Shown piece by piece: positions 33,330 through 44,807 of a stretch of DNA of 64,000 nt. Origin of the DNA: Pseudocercospora fijiensis CIRAD86 (taxonomy: Eukaryota > Ascomycota > Dothideomycetes > Mycosphaerellales > Mycosphaerellaceae); the NCBI RefSeq assembly GCF_000340215.1, contig NW_006921533.1, positions 373,616 to 437,615 on the forward strand, written 5' to 3'. Under the pieces are notes generated by a model. It saw only the letters and a program-made list of their open reading frames with translations, made no database searches and was not told where the DNA came from. Both the position numbers and the translations under genes were made by a program. The first letter of the stretch is position 1, and the number at the start of each line of letters is the position of its first letter.

Positions 33330-36190
33330 ACCTAACTACCCCCCCTTCTATCCGAACCCTTTAATTATTATTATTAAGCAACGAATACACTTATAAACTT
33401 GTTTACAACCTACTTCCGCTTCGGTCGACTATATCTTCCGGCGCCCCGAATCCGCTAGGCGCTAGTAGTAGCAACGACCTACCTGCCCCTATTAACCTAA
33501 GCCTAGCCGTCCTAGTTCCGATCGAAGCCCTATCCGATAGCGCCTTAGCTGCTGCAACTAGCCTTAAGCACTGTTTCTAGATCGTTACCGCCCTTAAAGA
33601 CCCTTAAGAGAAGATCTAGAACGCTCGTACCCTACTACGCGTTATTAATAGGAATATTAAGAAGGCTGCTGTCTTAGTTATATACGGTATAAATAACTTG
33701 CGTTAGTCTATCGGTAAGCGTATCTTCAAGCGCGAGGTTCTTAACGATATAGATATTAAACAAGCCTTTCCTATCGTCTATAGCCTCGAGACTGCCGGCA
33801 CCTAGATTCGTTTACGCTTTAAGACCCTCGACTAGGCCTTCGAATATTAGGGAGGACTAAGCAGTCTTCCTAAGAGCCTTATTAACTTCGCCTATAGTAG
33901 ACAAGAGCGTGCTAAGCAGGTTTCTTCGTTCGTTAATAAGTATAAGGTCCGTCGTTAAGGCGCCGAGCATCTTTCCTATACTATAATCTATTGTATATCT
34001 ACCGCTAGCAAGAAGGTAGGCAAGTAGTTACTTAACCTGTCCTTTGCGCTTAACGACTTTACAATAGCCTACTAGAAGAAGCACTACGATGCGATTATCT
34101 AGGTCGATCTTAACGTATAGATAACTAAGGATCTACTAAAGGAGAAGGGCTATCGCATTAATAGTATAGGCTTTATTGTTAAAGGTTAAGAGGCGCCTAT
34201 CGTTAATGTTCTTAAACGTAAGGCTCTTCGCCTAGAAACGGAGGCCGACACGGCTACTAGTCTCGCGCTCGCTACGGAGATATAGGCTAAGGATCGTCGC
34301 TCGACCCGTAACTATAAGGTCCCTTAAGAAGTTTAAGACGAGCGCGCTAAGGCCGAAGCAGCGCGTAAGAAGGCATTGTATACTCGCTAGGCCCTCTATA
34401 AGGCTACTAAGAAGTATAGCGCTCCTTCTAGTACCGACTATAGTACTAACTATAGTACTAACTATAGTAACTCGGATGTTAATATACTAGATGCACTACT
34501 AGAAGATGTCTCCTCCGAAGGCTCCTTTAGCGAGCGTAGAAATAGAGGCCTCTCGCCGATCCTATTAACTAAGAACATTTATAGTTCTTACAAGGGCGAC
34601 TCTATCGCGCACCTTATTACCGATATCGATATAGTTCCTAAAGCCGTAATAGGCGAAGCTCCTACCGCCCTCTCTATCTATTAATAGCTCGACGACCTTA
34701 GCAAGCTAGGAGAAGAGCTGTTCTCTATATATGCTAACTATGTTAAGAAGGCCGCTAAGGTCTATAGTCTCTATGCTAGTGCTAAGGCGAGTGTCCTCGT
34801 CGGTCGCCTATTAAAGATTAGTCGCGAGGTTCCTAATTAAGACGCCTTCGCTGCCCTTAAGGCTAATTAGGCCTATACTAACTAGTTTCCTAGACGCCCT
34901 ATTGCCGCCCCGATATCTCTAGGACTCTACGCGTTTAACCCTACTAGTACTATTACTCGCGCCCTTACGCTAACGGATCGCTAGAGCAAGTTCGTTACCG
35001 GTATTCTTAGCTAAGGCACCTCCTTCGATCGCTTTCGCTAGACTAGTAATACTATCTTCCCTTAAGTCTTTAGTTAGTTATAAGAGCCTCGTAGAGTATA
35101 TCTTCCTTTCCTTATCGACCTAATATAGGAAGAGTTTAAGATATACCTTTAGTATATGCGTAATATGCCTAAGTCTAAGCAAGAAGGCCGCAATGCCCTT
35201 TAAACTTATAGTATAAGCAACCAAATCGTCCGCTAGTACCCTGCCCTATAGCTCTTAGCTGTCGCCCTTCGACCTAATTACGTATACGAGCTTATCTCCG
35301 TCCCTAAGCCTGCTAAGTTCTTTAAGGTTAGCGGTACTTACGAAAACTGTCCTTTTAAGGAGTCTGCTCGTCTCGGACAAGATATAGTTAAGCTCGTAGC
35401 TAGCGAGGGTGCTAGTTACCTACGTATTAAGGTCTGTCTTATGTCTAAGGATAAGACTAGCTACTCTACTATTATCGAAGGTATATATTAGCCCGAGGTC
35501 TTTGCGAACTAGGTTAAGAAGCTTAAGGCTCGTAGCCTAGTCCCGCTAAGCAAGATCGGCAAGCTTACTAATAAGCACCTTACCGGCGACGACCTCGACC
35601 GTATATTCGATAGTTAGCCTAATAGTAAGGGGCGCAAAGCGGAGTAGATCCTTAACCCTCTAAAGGAGTGCGAGGTCTCTATTTAGATGCTATATCTACT
35701 ATATAGTAATCTAAAGACTAAGAGCAACCGTATATTAATTAACCTAGGCTACTCTCGCGTTATTAATAGCACTAAGGTTGAGGGTTACGAGAACTTAACA
35801 GTCTCCTAGGTTGCTAAAGCGTACCGCAATCTAACCGCCCTCCCGGCCTCTAACTCCTTCGTACTATTCGCTTTCCCTACGGCGATCTTAGTCAAAGGCC
35901 TCGGCTATATCTCCGACGCTCTAGTTAGTAGGATTCCTTAGTTAAGTTACGTTATTTAGAACGAAGTTAAACAGATCCTCTAGCTTAATAACGAGGGACT
36001 TAAGGAATATCTATATAATTAGGAGAATGCTACGACGGAAAAGGCTATTAACCTCCTCGTTAATCAAGCTTTCTACGAGGGATAGTACTTCGGTACTAAC
36101 AGCTTTAACGTATACGGAGGAGATTTCGAGAGCCGACTAGTAGATAAGGTTATTGCTAGTAAGGATTACGGTATATTAAAGTAGCAGTAA
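33330..36190 (+). pseudogene. Unrecognised ORF downstream of integrase in the Gypsy element
   Basis: One plus-strand frame, broken by TAG stops, runs about 2.8 kb and includes YRINSIGFIVKG, NSDVNILDALLEDVSSEGSFSE, NIYSSYKGDSIAHLITDIDI, SISREVP-type KISREVPN and SFNVYGGDFESRLVDKVIA. It has no feature of gag, pol or a viral envelope (no membrane helix or signal peptide seen). It could be an extra gene carried by the element or the ORF of a second, nested non-autonomous element. Function unknown. Confidence 0.5.
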
Positions 36191-36250
36191 GTTAGCGTAG
36201 TAGATTAGATGCTTAGGAAGTTGTTTTTATATATTGATAGAATCTAGGAA

Positions 36251-36277
36251 CAATGCTACCCTAGGGGTATTATTACG
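36251..36277. repeat. Imperfect palindrome, copy 5 of 5
   Basis: AATGCTACCCTAGGGG then TATTATTACG, placed just after the unrecognised ORF. Confidence 0.7.
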
Positions 36278-36386
36278 GAGTCTCTAAAAGATAGCCTTAG
36301 CTAAGATGCCTAGGGTTACTGCATAACTGTTTGTTTTGAGCGCGCAATGTAAAGCGTATCTAGTTAGATACAAAGAAAGGGAGGGA

Positions 36387-36666
36387 TATTAGCTAGTAAC
36401 CGGCCCTATACACCTAGGCTAAGTTTTAAGCCTATATAAGAGGCCTCCTTCTATATTATAGATAGAGCACTAACCTCGTATAGTATATTGTTTATATTAC
36501 ACTTCTATAATGCCTATATTGTAAGGCTCTAGTTATTAGCCTAAGTAACCGTCTTGTTATCCTATTATGCTAAATATGGCTGCCTATATTACTATAGGTT
36601 ATATTACCCTCGGTAGCCTATACTATTACTATAGGTAGTAGTAGTAGTTTTGGTTTCCGTCCTTTA
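36387..36666 (+). repeat. 3' LTR of the Gypsy element
   Basis: 280 bp, preceded by the polypurine tract at 36372-36386 and followed by GTAG, the target duplication. All differences from the 5' LTR are transitions. Confidence 0.9.
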
Positions 36667-38150
36667 GTAGTATCCTCGCCGTCGATCTGTCTTTTTACGT
36701 ACACTTTAGCGCAAAAGAAGCCTTCTATTTAGTAGTATTAGCACGTTGTTTATATAATTAAAACAATAGAATTCTAGGAATTCTAGGAATTCCGGGGTTC
36801 GGGGATTCGAGCGGGGTTTGCCGACGGGCTAATCCGTATAAAGCGGAGATCCGTAGTTAGCTAAAACCGTGCCTCGGCTATGCGGAAGCTCCCGATTTCG
36901 AACTTCGAGTAGTAAATAATACTAACTTAGTAATGTAAACATACCTTTTTCGAGCTATTTCCGATACTCCGCTATCTATTACTCCTATATTAACGTGCTT
37001 CTACTAAGCCTACTATTCTTAAATACTTTGCGGTACTATCGGCCGCAGTTAATAACGTCGTCGCGCAATATTTGCTCGCCGCCGGTAGCTTAGAAGGTCT
37101 CGTACGCGACTTTATAGTCCTTGCTACGTATTCGATCCTATACTTAGTACGGCCGCTAGCTAGTATACACCTACTAACTAACCGCGTTCTAAAGAGCGCT
37201 ATATAGGCGATATATATCTATTTTTTACAGGTAATAGCCCGGATAGTACTCGACTAGGCGCCGATTATTATAGAAGATAGTATAGCTAACTACTACGCGA
37301 TTGCCGTCCGGTTTATCTTTATTCTCGAGCGCTATATTCTTATTAACGCGTATAGTTAGCGGATACGCTACGGCTTCTTCTATCTTCTTTTCCTTCTTCT
37401 TCTTATATCTACTATAGTGCTTCTACCTCTACTAATGCGCTTTAAAGCCAAATCGACACTTATATAATATATACTAGCGACTAAGTTTATCCGCTCGGCG
37501 CGCTATATATACCTAGAAGTTGTTAATATATAGCTAAATTATATTAAACTCCGCCGCTATTACGGTAAAGCCCTTCTCGCTATTATTATTGTTAGGGTCG
37601 TCTAGAATAGCTAACTACTTCTTACGTAGCGCTCTTAGATTAGTAGGCGCGCGTAGAATAGCATATCTATCTTCGATAACTATTACTTTAATACGCTTTC
37701 CGCGGCGACGAGGTATCGGCGCGCTATCGACTTTACTACTACTACTATTACTATCGACCTTACTACTACCGCTATTACTATCGACCTTACTACTACTACT
37801 ATTACTACCTTCTTTATCGCGTTCTTTAGCGCCTTCTTTACTATAGCCGCTATCGACCTTACTACTACTACCGTTACTATCTTCCTCGTCGCGTTCTTTA
37901 GCGCCTTCTTTACTATAGCCGCTATTCTTACTATCTTCTAACGCCTAGTCCTTATTACTAGTATTTAGTAACTAAATATACTCGACCGAAGGAGGCTTTA
38001 ACGCGTTATAGTTATTAACGAGATAGTCGATAATATCGTCGCGTTCCGCCGGATTTAATAGACTCGAAATAGATAGCCGCTCGGTCGTAGAAGCAACGAT
38101 TAACGCGACTCTCGTAGTACTAGGTAGTAGCGGCGGCGGCGGCGGCGACA
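36667..38150 (-). pseudogene. MULE transposase relic, N-terminal part
   Basis: On the minus strand an N-terminal segment (SISSLLNPAERDDIIDYLV) leads into a serine- and acid-rich repeat, SKVDSGYSKEGAKERD in two copies plus shorter ones (37720-37960). A basic RRRGKR, a YPLTIRVNKNIALENKDKPDG strand and EGFFCAKVYVKRQIDGED follow. The last reads directly into the catalytic segment on the far side of the Gypsy insertion. Stops are RIP-type. Confidence 0.6.
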
Positions 38151-38414
38151 ATAAGGTCTTAGAAGCTATAATATAATAGAGATAGTACTATTTTAATAAA
38201 AGCGAGTAAATACAAGGCGGCGACAATAATACCTCCTATAAAGCGTATACTACTACGAGCGATAGTAAGGGCAATAATATAGGAAATAATAAATAAACGC
38301 GTCTATGCGCCGGACGGCTATGGCAGTAGAAACTACTGCTCTGTGTCTTAGTTAGCGATATTCTATTTCGGGTTGACCTAGGGTAGCTGACTGCTAGCGC
38401 TTTAGGTATTATAC

Positions 38415-38960
38415 TGGCAGGCCACCATTTTAGCAGCGACGATCTTCGCTGATCTTAGCAGAAGCCACATGCAAAGCTTAAAGAAGCTTATTATGTACCC
38501 ACTTTCCCGCGAAGGAAGCAGATCCCCACCACAGCGAATCACAAGTTTCAAAACTGCCCGAACAATGTGTGCCTCGTTTCCGGCTCTCGCGGTGAAAATC
38601 TGAGGTCCGATATTGCAGATCCTTTCAGCTGCCTCACCAATTCGTGCCAGCCGCGGGCAACGGAGAACAGCAGCGTGGGATCGACATATATGTTCACCAC
38701 TCAAGGCATGGAGCGGAAACTCTACAGTATTGCCATGAGGTGGGCTTTGCATGGTTACAGCGCTTGCGTGCTGCCAAGATACACCAGTAGACCGAGTAGG
38801 ATCGCACATCGCAGCGAAGAGCACTCGAGCTTAGGACTACAATTCCAACATCTTGCCCACGTGGAGTTGCTATTCTCATTCATCCTCCCGCTCCTCTGTG
38901 TCTCAATCCAGGCCTTCAAATCTCTCTCAACTCAGCCTTTGATCGGATTGCCAAATCAAG
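38415..38960. other. Flank between the MULE and the receptor gene
   Basis: Normal base composition returns within about 50 bp of the transposon end. No gene; presumably the promoter of the rhodopsin-domain gene. Confidence 0.5.
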
Positions 38961-40225
38961 ATGGGTTATGTCAATCATGGCAGCGTGACTGCTGTTGGTA
39001 TTGTGTTCCCAGTCTTGGGCTTGATAGCCCTGGCGACACGATTTTACGCACGAGTCAAGTACATGAACAGCAAGTTTGAGGTCGATGACATTCTCGTCGT
39101 GCCAGCAGCTCTGCTCACAATCGCTGGCGGTGTGGCGATGATTCTTGGGGCTCAGATGAGGTTCGTGGGAGGTCACACTCTCGATGAGACTCAGGAGGAA
39201 TTCCTGCACACGATGGAGGAACGCCAGACGATGTTGGAAAAGGTGAGTCGAAATTCCTGCTGGCGTATGATATGAGTGCTGATCATCTCGACCTTAGTTC
39301 GAATATGCTTTCTGGATTGGACATGTCATGGCTATTGGATTCATCAAGCTTACTTTCCTGTTCTTCTTCCGACGCATCTTCAAGGGCCGTGGCTTCCGGA
39401 CTGTATTCGACTATGTCAACTGGTCCCTCATTGGGCTTGTCACTGTCTGGACCGTCGCTTACGTGTCCTTGGAGATCTTCATGTGCGGTCTCAACTTCGA
39501 CGCGGCCTGGACGACAGTCTATGCGCTCCGGCACTACTGTATGAACACTTTCGCTCTGTTGACATCTTGTGCAATTACCAGCTTTGCAATGGACCTTGCC
39601 TGTCTGGCGGTGCCAATGATTATGGTCAGCACTCTACGCATGTCGTTCAAGCGCAAGCTTCAAGCTTCCCTCGTGTTCGCACTAGCTATCTTGTGAGTGC
39701 TCGTGTGTTGCTTGGAAGCTCGACTGAAGCTGACTTTCTTTACCTAGCTCTGTGACTGCAGGTCTGCTGCGCATGATCGTCCTGATCCAGGTGCTCGAGA
39801 ACAGCCTTTCATCTCCGATCATCGACCTCCTTGGCGAGAAGTTTGGAGTGGCTGACGACGAAGGGGTCATTTCACTCGTACTTTTCTGGACGTACGTTGA
39901 GATTGGCGTCGGCTTCCTGGTGGTGTGCTTGGTGGCGTGTGGAAGAGTGTTCGACGATGTCTCGACACCAGTCATTGCCAAGATCAAGTATGTCGCACGC
40001 TCAGTGGCGTCTCGGGGGTCCAGTGTGGCTTCCCACAAGAGTTCCAGCAAGTCGTCGACGTACTCCAACAGCTCGAATGGCAAAGAGAAAAGCAGCATTG
40101 TTGCGTCAACCAAAGTGGAGGTCCGATGTGAGAAGCGATCGGAGGCGGACATCTCGGCTGTTCCAGACTGGCTCATGGCGAGCAGAAGAGGCACTCTGGG
40201 TGACATTGGCATTGACATTGTGTGA
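38961..40225 (+). CDS. Fungal rhodopsin-domain (Pth11-like) integral membrane protein
   Basis: Three exons: 38961-39242, 39298-39692 and 39748-40225, with GTGAGT donors and TTAG/CTAG acceptors; 384 residues. The first helix (VTAVGIVFPVLGLIALATRFYARV) and following FEVDDILVVPAALLTIAGG are the hallmark of the fungal rhodopsin domain. Six further hydrophobic helices follow, including GFIKLTFLFFFRRIF, ACLAVPMIMV..L and VLFWTYVEIGVGFLVVCLVACG, so seven in all, then a Ser-rich cytosolic tail. Relatives of Pth11 act in surface sensing, but ligand and partner are unknown here. No CFEM domain is present. It starts 547 bp from the end of the MULE transposon. Confidence 0.88.
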
Positions 40226-40813
40226 TGTGTTGAAGGCGGGCATGGTTGTTTTGAAAGTTTTTGATACCCCAACGCAGTTTTGACGTTACCAATGAGTGCT
40301 TGGAATGAGAACGAAGACCTGTTCGTCTTGCCGCCATGGACCTCGAGACCGGGTCAGCATTATCCAACGTACTAGCACGTAGTAAAGCCATAGCGCCAGA
40401 CAAGACAGAATGTCGGTATAACAAGCCATCGCTTCCAGCATAGGGGTAGGTGTCGGTGCCATGCCATCGCTATTAGCTGCCGCATCTTCAGCGCCTTATT
40501 GATGCCATACCCAACGCCGGCGCTGGCAATGATTTCTGTGAGCGGCGAAGAAGGTGATGCACATTGGAAGAGATGGAGTGATTTTGGGGTGAGAAATGAG
40601 CGGCGTCACTGCCAAGCGAAACGTCTGAGGCTCCGCTCCCTTGTTTGCTTTGGAGCAGGGCTTGTGAGGACAGCGACACCTCTACCACGCCTCCTAAGAC
40701 AATTTAACACATGCGCCGCCACCTCCACCTCCACCTTCCCTCCGACTTCTCACGATATCTTCTCAAGCACATCTCGCAGATGTCACACGTCAACGCCAAC
40801 GTAGCCTCGGATC
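40226..40813. other. Intergenic, no supported gene
   Basis: Promoter side of the deubiquitinase gene; short CT- and CACC-rich stretches at 40700-40800 only. Confidence 0.5.
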
Positions 40814-42850
40814 ATGGACCAACCACTCCACCACCACCCCAACCTTGAACCGCAGCCAGTGCAACTACCAAAACCCTCGATCGCGACCTCCTTAGCAGGC
40901 ACTGTACTCCTCATCTACCTGCTGAATCTCGTCCTTCAAACTTTCGATGCTCCAGTTCTGCCCTTCCAACAGATCATCTGGAATGCCATCGTCTACATTA
41001 TTCCCACGCCACTGCTCCTCGATCCATCCCGGAGACAGGAGTTGAAGGCTAACGATATGCTTTCTCAGACACATGCCGCAAAGAGCGATGCTCTGCGTAG
41101 AATGCTGGGCCTCGGCGGACATGCCATTCTGCAGAGCCTGCCGCAAGCTGGAGTGGCCATCGGGCTTGGAAGCGTTGGCAGGAGACTGAGCATGGCCGTC
41201 AAGCCTGCAGTAACGAGTAATGCGCCTGCGGGACTTGGAAACTGGGACAACAGCTGCTATCAGAACAGCGTGCTTCAGGCGCTGGCGAGTCTGGGAGGCT
41301 TGAAAGATTGGCTACAGCGGACAGAACCACCGGAGAGCGATGCAGACAGCACAACGAACACAGCACTTCAGCGATTGCTTGAAAGGCTGAGAAACCAGCA
41401 GAATAATGGCCGACACATCTGGACACCCGCGAAACTGAAGAATATGAGCAGCTGGCAGCAGCAGGATGCGCAGGAGTATTTCTCCAAAATCATGGACGAG
41501 CTGGACAAGGAAGCAAAGCGTGCCATCGGAGCGCAAGAGGACAAACCGGGACTGGAGACGATTGTAAAGCGTGACAGGAACGGACAGGAGCAGGAGTCGA
41601 ATGAGGCAGAAATGCAAGCAATGACGATGCGAAACCCACTGGAAGGCCTGGTAGCCCAGCGGGTGGCATGTACGAGCTGTGGCTTCTCGGAGGGATATTC
41701 AATGATCCCTTTCAATTGCCTCACAGTACCTCTCGGCTCGTCGTTTGCCTATGACTTGGAGGACTGCTTAGATGAGTACACCAAGAGCGAAGACATCGAT
41801 GGTGTGGAGTGTCGGTGCTGCACGCTCATGCGCGCGGCAGAGAAATTGCAAAAGCTGATTGCAGCACCGCCGACACCGCTCAAAGTTCTCGCCACGCCTA
41901 TCTTGGAGGCTCCAGTCAGCGATGCAGACAGCTCAGATCGCGCTGTGCAAACGCCTGCGACGTCTTTATCACCACAAATTATGGCCCTGCCACCGGAGCT
42001 TCGCACTCAGATAGTCGCGCGCTTGCAAGCAATCCAGCAAGCTCTGGATGAGGACGACTTTTCCGACAAGACTCTCAAGCAAGCCTGTGCTATCCCGGCC
42101 AAGGCATTCGTGAACGCCACAAAGTCGCGTGAAGCGGTCATCGGTCGCACGCCGCAAACATTGGTCATCCATATCAATCGGAGCGTGTTTGACGAGATGA
42201 CCGGCGTGCAGAGGAAGAACTATGCACAAGTCCGATATCCAATGCTGCTAGATTTGCGACCTTGGATGCTGGAAATTGGGGATGCACCACCACAGTATGA
42301 GCTTACCGCAGTGATACAGCACTATGGACGACATGAAAACGGGCACTACATCTGTTATCGAAGACATCCAGAAGTGCCGTCTGAAATTGAGCCAGAAGGA
42401 GACTCCCCGAAGTGCGAAGAGAGATGGTGGCGTCTGAGCGACGAGGATGTCACGGCTGTCTCGGAGCAGGAAGTGCTCGATCAAAGTGGAGCATTCATGC
42501 TCTTCTACGAGCGACTGCCGCAGCACGGGCCGCCACAGCCTTTCAGTGAAAACATTGAAGAGGCTGCTGCGATACCACTGCCACCAGACGAGGCTGCCGA
42601 TTGGGACATGATCAGCGTACAGCCATCGACCGAAGCGACGCCTTCATTGGTGACGTCTTCTACCCACTCTGTGGTCTCAGAGTCAGATGTCGACACGGAA
42701 ATTGATGAACCAGACCCGGAGGCAGTGATACCAAGTGCTGGAAAGCTGCCTCCTCTCTCACAGCAGGCTCCGATCTTGAAGACTGCAGGCCCGGCGGTCA
42801 TGGCGCTGCAGGATGATATGAAAGTAATGAATAGAATGATGAGAGTGTAA
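40814..42850 (+). CDS. Ubiquitin carboxyl-terminal hydrolase, Ubp16-like, membrane-anchored
   Basis: Intronless gene of 678 residues, a cysteine protease that removes ubiquitin. The USP Cys box GLGNWDNSCYQNS places the catalytic Cys at 148; the His box YGRHENGHYICYRR gives His511, with the downstream WWRLSDEDV completing the fold. A zinc-ribbon (CTSC at 286-289 with CRCC at 333-336) is in the fingers. QQQDAQEYFSKIMDEL is the QQDAxEF motif. An N-terminal membrane helix at about residues 24-43 matches yeast Ubp16, which sits on the mitochondrial outer membrane (known for yeast; inferred here). The C-terminal 120 residues are acidic and disordered. Confidence 0.93.
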   Translation: MDQPLHHHPNLEPQPVQLPKPSIATSLAGTVLLIYLLNLVLQTFDAPVLPFQQIIWNAIVYIIPTPLLLDPSRRQELKANDMLSQTHAAKSDALRRMLGLGGHAILQSLPQAGVAIGLGSVGRRLSMAVKPAVTSNAPAGLGNWDNSCYQNSVLQALASLGGLKDWLQRTEPPESDADSTTNTALQRLLERLRNQQNNGRHIWTPAKLKNMSSWQQQDAQEYFSKIMDELDKEAKRAIGAQEDKPGLETIVKRDRNGQEQESNEAEMQAMTMRNPLEGLVAQRVACTSCGFSEGYSMIPFNCLTVPLGSSFAYDLEDCLDEYTKSEDIDGVECRCCTLMRAAEKLQKLIAAPPTPLKVLATPILEAPVSDADSSDRAVQTPATSLSPQIMALPPELRTQIVARLQAIQQALDEDDFSDKTLKQACAIPAKAFVNATKSREAVIGRTPQTLVIHINRSVFDEMTGVQRKNYAQVRYPMLLDLRPWMLEIGDAPPQYELTAVIQHYGRHENGHYICYRRHPEVPSEIEPEGDSPKCEERWWRLSDEDVTAVSEQEVLDQSGAFMLFYERLPQHGPPQPFSENIEEAAAIPLPPDEAADWDMISVQPSTEATPSLVTSSTHSVVSESDVDTEIDEPDPEAVIPSAGKLPPLSQQAPILKTAGPAVMALQDDMKVMNRMMRV

Positions 42851-43344
42851 TAGCGGTAGTGTAAGAGCAACGTCGCGTTCATGGTCACGAAGCGTTCGAA
42901 CATCAAACAAAATCACAATACCCCGTGATGAGCTCTTTTGAATGTCAAACATGCCTTCACAATAGTGCGAACGTAACGTCCTCTCCTTGCTTCGCTTCAC
43001 TTCACTACAACTCTATCCCACGTCGTCAAATGCCAACAAAAGTCCTTCGGGGCGGTTTATGATGATACGTGTAGAAGAGTCGGTGGAAGGATCAACCAAC
43101 GGGAAATGTACTGAAAATGTCTGGTCGACTACAAAATGTAACGAGCAAAACGCTGCTGAAAGGATGGAAAGCCCTCCAAATCCGGGCAGAAACAAAGCGA
43201 TATTTTCCTACGATCAAAGGAGACTGATGCGCCATTGTTGAAAACGCAGCAACATTGTCAGCTCTTGGTCCCCAAAAATTTCACTGAAAATCTTGTGGCA
43301 TGCATGATTCTTCCGTCATTTTTTAAGAATGCTCGTTTTGCAGC
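42851..43344. other. Intergenic, no supported gene
   Basis: 3' flank of the deubiquitinase gene; only short frames. Confidence 0.5.
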
Positions 43345-44807
43345 ATGTGGCGACGAATCCAAACCGATTCGTTTCGTGGGCCTGTACAGTCGTCAAACAA
43401 AGCAGAACCTGCTAGGCTCACATCACAAGGTATCCTCACTCCCTCGAGAACTCGTGCATCTGACCGGGACAGAAGAACAGATTTTGCATGTCAGATCATC
43501 TTGAAATTTCGACTGACTTCTTTCCTTCTCAAACGGAGCCAGGGTCGGCAAGAGAAGACGCAGTCAATCTCGATCGGCACTTCATCATGACTATGTTTGG
43601 AAGCTAGAGCGACTCGTGTTCGGCATCGATCAAATCGAAGACGATGAAAACTTATCACACGCGGTATGTCAGCCATGATCCGCTGGCGCTTCATGTGGAA
43701 GACATGTGTGCTGGTTTACGTATGCATGTTCTAGATCGAGAACGCACTCGATAACGCCAAATGCGAGGATCATGGCGTCCACGAAGCCAGACTGGAAGAA
43801 TTTGTCGCAGAAAAATGTCAGGCGGAGGAACGCATCCAAAAGGGTCTCGTGAAGTTAACGGCGAATGCCACTGCAATCCATAAATCTCTCCATGCCGAAT
43901 ATCAGCATCTTTCGAATAGTATCCTGCCATTGGGGTTTCGCGAGGCACTCGAAGACTGGTCAATGAAGAGGAGAGTCTATCAGGAGCGACAAGCCATGTG
44001 TACCAGGAAAGAGAACCTCCGAGACGTCGGTCAGCGGCTTTTGCAGGCGAAGAAAGCACAGATAAAAAGAGGGGTGGGAGACCTACGGCTTCGTATTTGG
44101 GGAGGCTACAAGACTCTCGAAATAGGCTCCTCAGGCTTGCGGCTGTTTCCAAAGTCGCAAGGCGGAAGGAAATGAATACTCTGAGAAGGCTCTGTAAGGT
44201 GCATGCAAGAAAGGCGTGGCTTGATATCAGAACCGAGGGGGAGAGAGCTACCACGGACCGTCAGGAAGTGGAGGAATGTTGGTGAAAAGTTCGTGCCTCT
44301 ACGGGACGAGGCGATGCGTGCAGGCTTCAGTCCAGTGACAATTGGAGACGAGGCATGGGGCGAATTCCCAAAGCATCGAGACGATGGTAATACTTCTTCA
44401 GAGGCTGCAGACGAGAGAGAGGAGAGAGCGGAGTTGGCTGGGGAAAAGCATCCAGATGAGGACGTGCTCAACTTCGTCGAGGAGCAGCAGCAGCGAGTGA
44501 TGCCTGGTGGAGGGTGGAAAGATGCTGACATGTGTGCTCATGATGCACGAACGCCGACCGCGGAGCTCAGTGTTCAAGAACTGGAGTTTGGCGAAAGCCA
44601 AGCAGGTGGCCTGACGAGCTCGAATGTCATGAAGGACAAGGTATGTGTTGTTGTTTTGCATGACGGCGAACGACCGTCAGAATCAAAGCCATTTGCTAAT
44701 CTACTCTCCTCCTTCCGTAGATTTCCACATGGCGTCGAGCTTGTGAGCAGACTCGTGCTGATGCAAGCGCAATCTACCGGCAAGCCATGCACGGTCTAAG
44801 CATCTGA
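43345..44807 (+). CDS. Hypothetical coiled-coil protein, multi-exon, model incomplete
   Basis: Parts that read as coding: a first exon from ATG 43345 to about 43430; about 43544-43658, ending DDENLSHA before GTATGT; a helical exon from 43736 (acceptor TCTAG) carrying IENALDNAKCEDHGVHEARLE and GFREALEDWSMKRRVYQERQ; a later frame from about 44203 to 44640 with VRKWRNVGEKFVPLRDEAMRAG; and a last exon 44721-44807 (acceptor CGTAG), ending MHGLSI. The join between about 44060 and 44280 could not be fixed because two frames look coding. The protein is highly charged and mostly helical. I do not know the family. The last intron (44641-44720) has canonical signals, which is the best support for a gene. 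Confidence 0.45.

Larger units (their letters stand above)
24331..36666 (+). mobile_element. Gypsy (Ty3) LTR retrotransposon, 12.3 kb, RIP-inactivated
   Basis: Two 280-bp LTRs (24331-24610, 36387-36666), a GTAG target duplication (24327-24330 and 36667-36670), and a purine tract AAAGAAAGGGAGGGA (36372-36386) directly before the 3' LTR define the element. Gag, protease, reverse transcriptase, RNase H and integrase follow in Gypsy order on the plus strand, all broken by TAG stops. At 12.3 kb it is long for a fungal Gypsy because of a further 2.8-kb coding region after the integrase. It is inserted in the transposase gene of the surrounding MULE. Confidence 0.88.
22075..38405 (-). mobile_element. 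RIP-mutated Mutator-like (MULE) transposon, interrupted by a Gypsy element
   Basis: The ends are inverted copies of CTAAAGCGCTAG (22075-22086 and 38394-38405). They are flanked by a 9-bp near-identical direct repeat, GTATAATAC (22066-22074) and GTATTATAC (38406-38414), the target duplication length usual for MULEs. Minus-strand remains of one transposase occupy both flanks of a 12.3-kb LTR element. Removing that element and one GTAG copy restores an open reading frame across the junction, so it inserted into an existing MULE. The MULE alone is about 4 kb. CpA/TpG are depleted and stops are mostly TAG, the mark of RIP. Confidence 0.82.

Noticed and set aside
37589..37846. Plus-strand leucine-rich ORF of 85 codons
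   Set aside because: Complement of the serine/acid repeat of the MULE N-terminal region; poly-Leu arises from CTACTA repeats.
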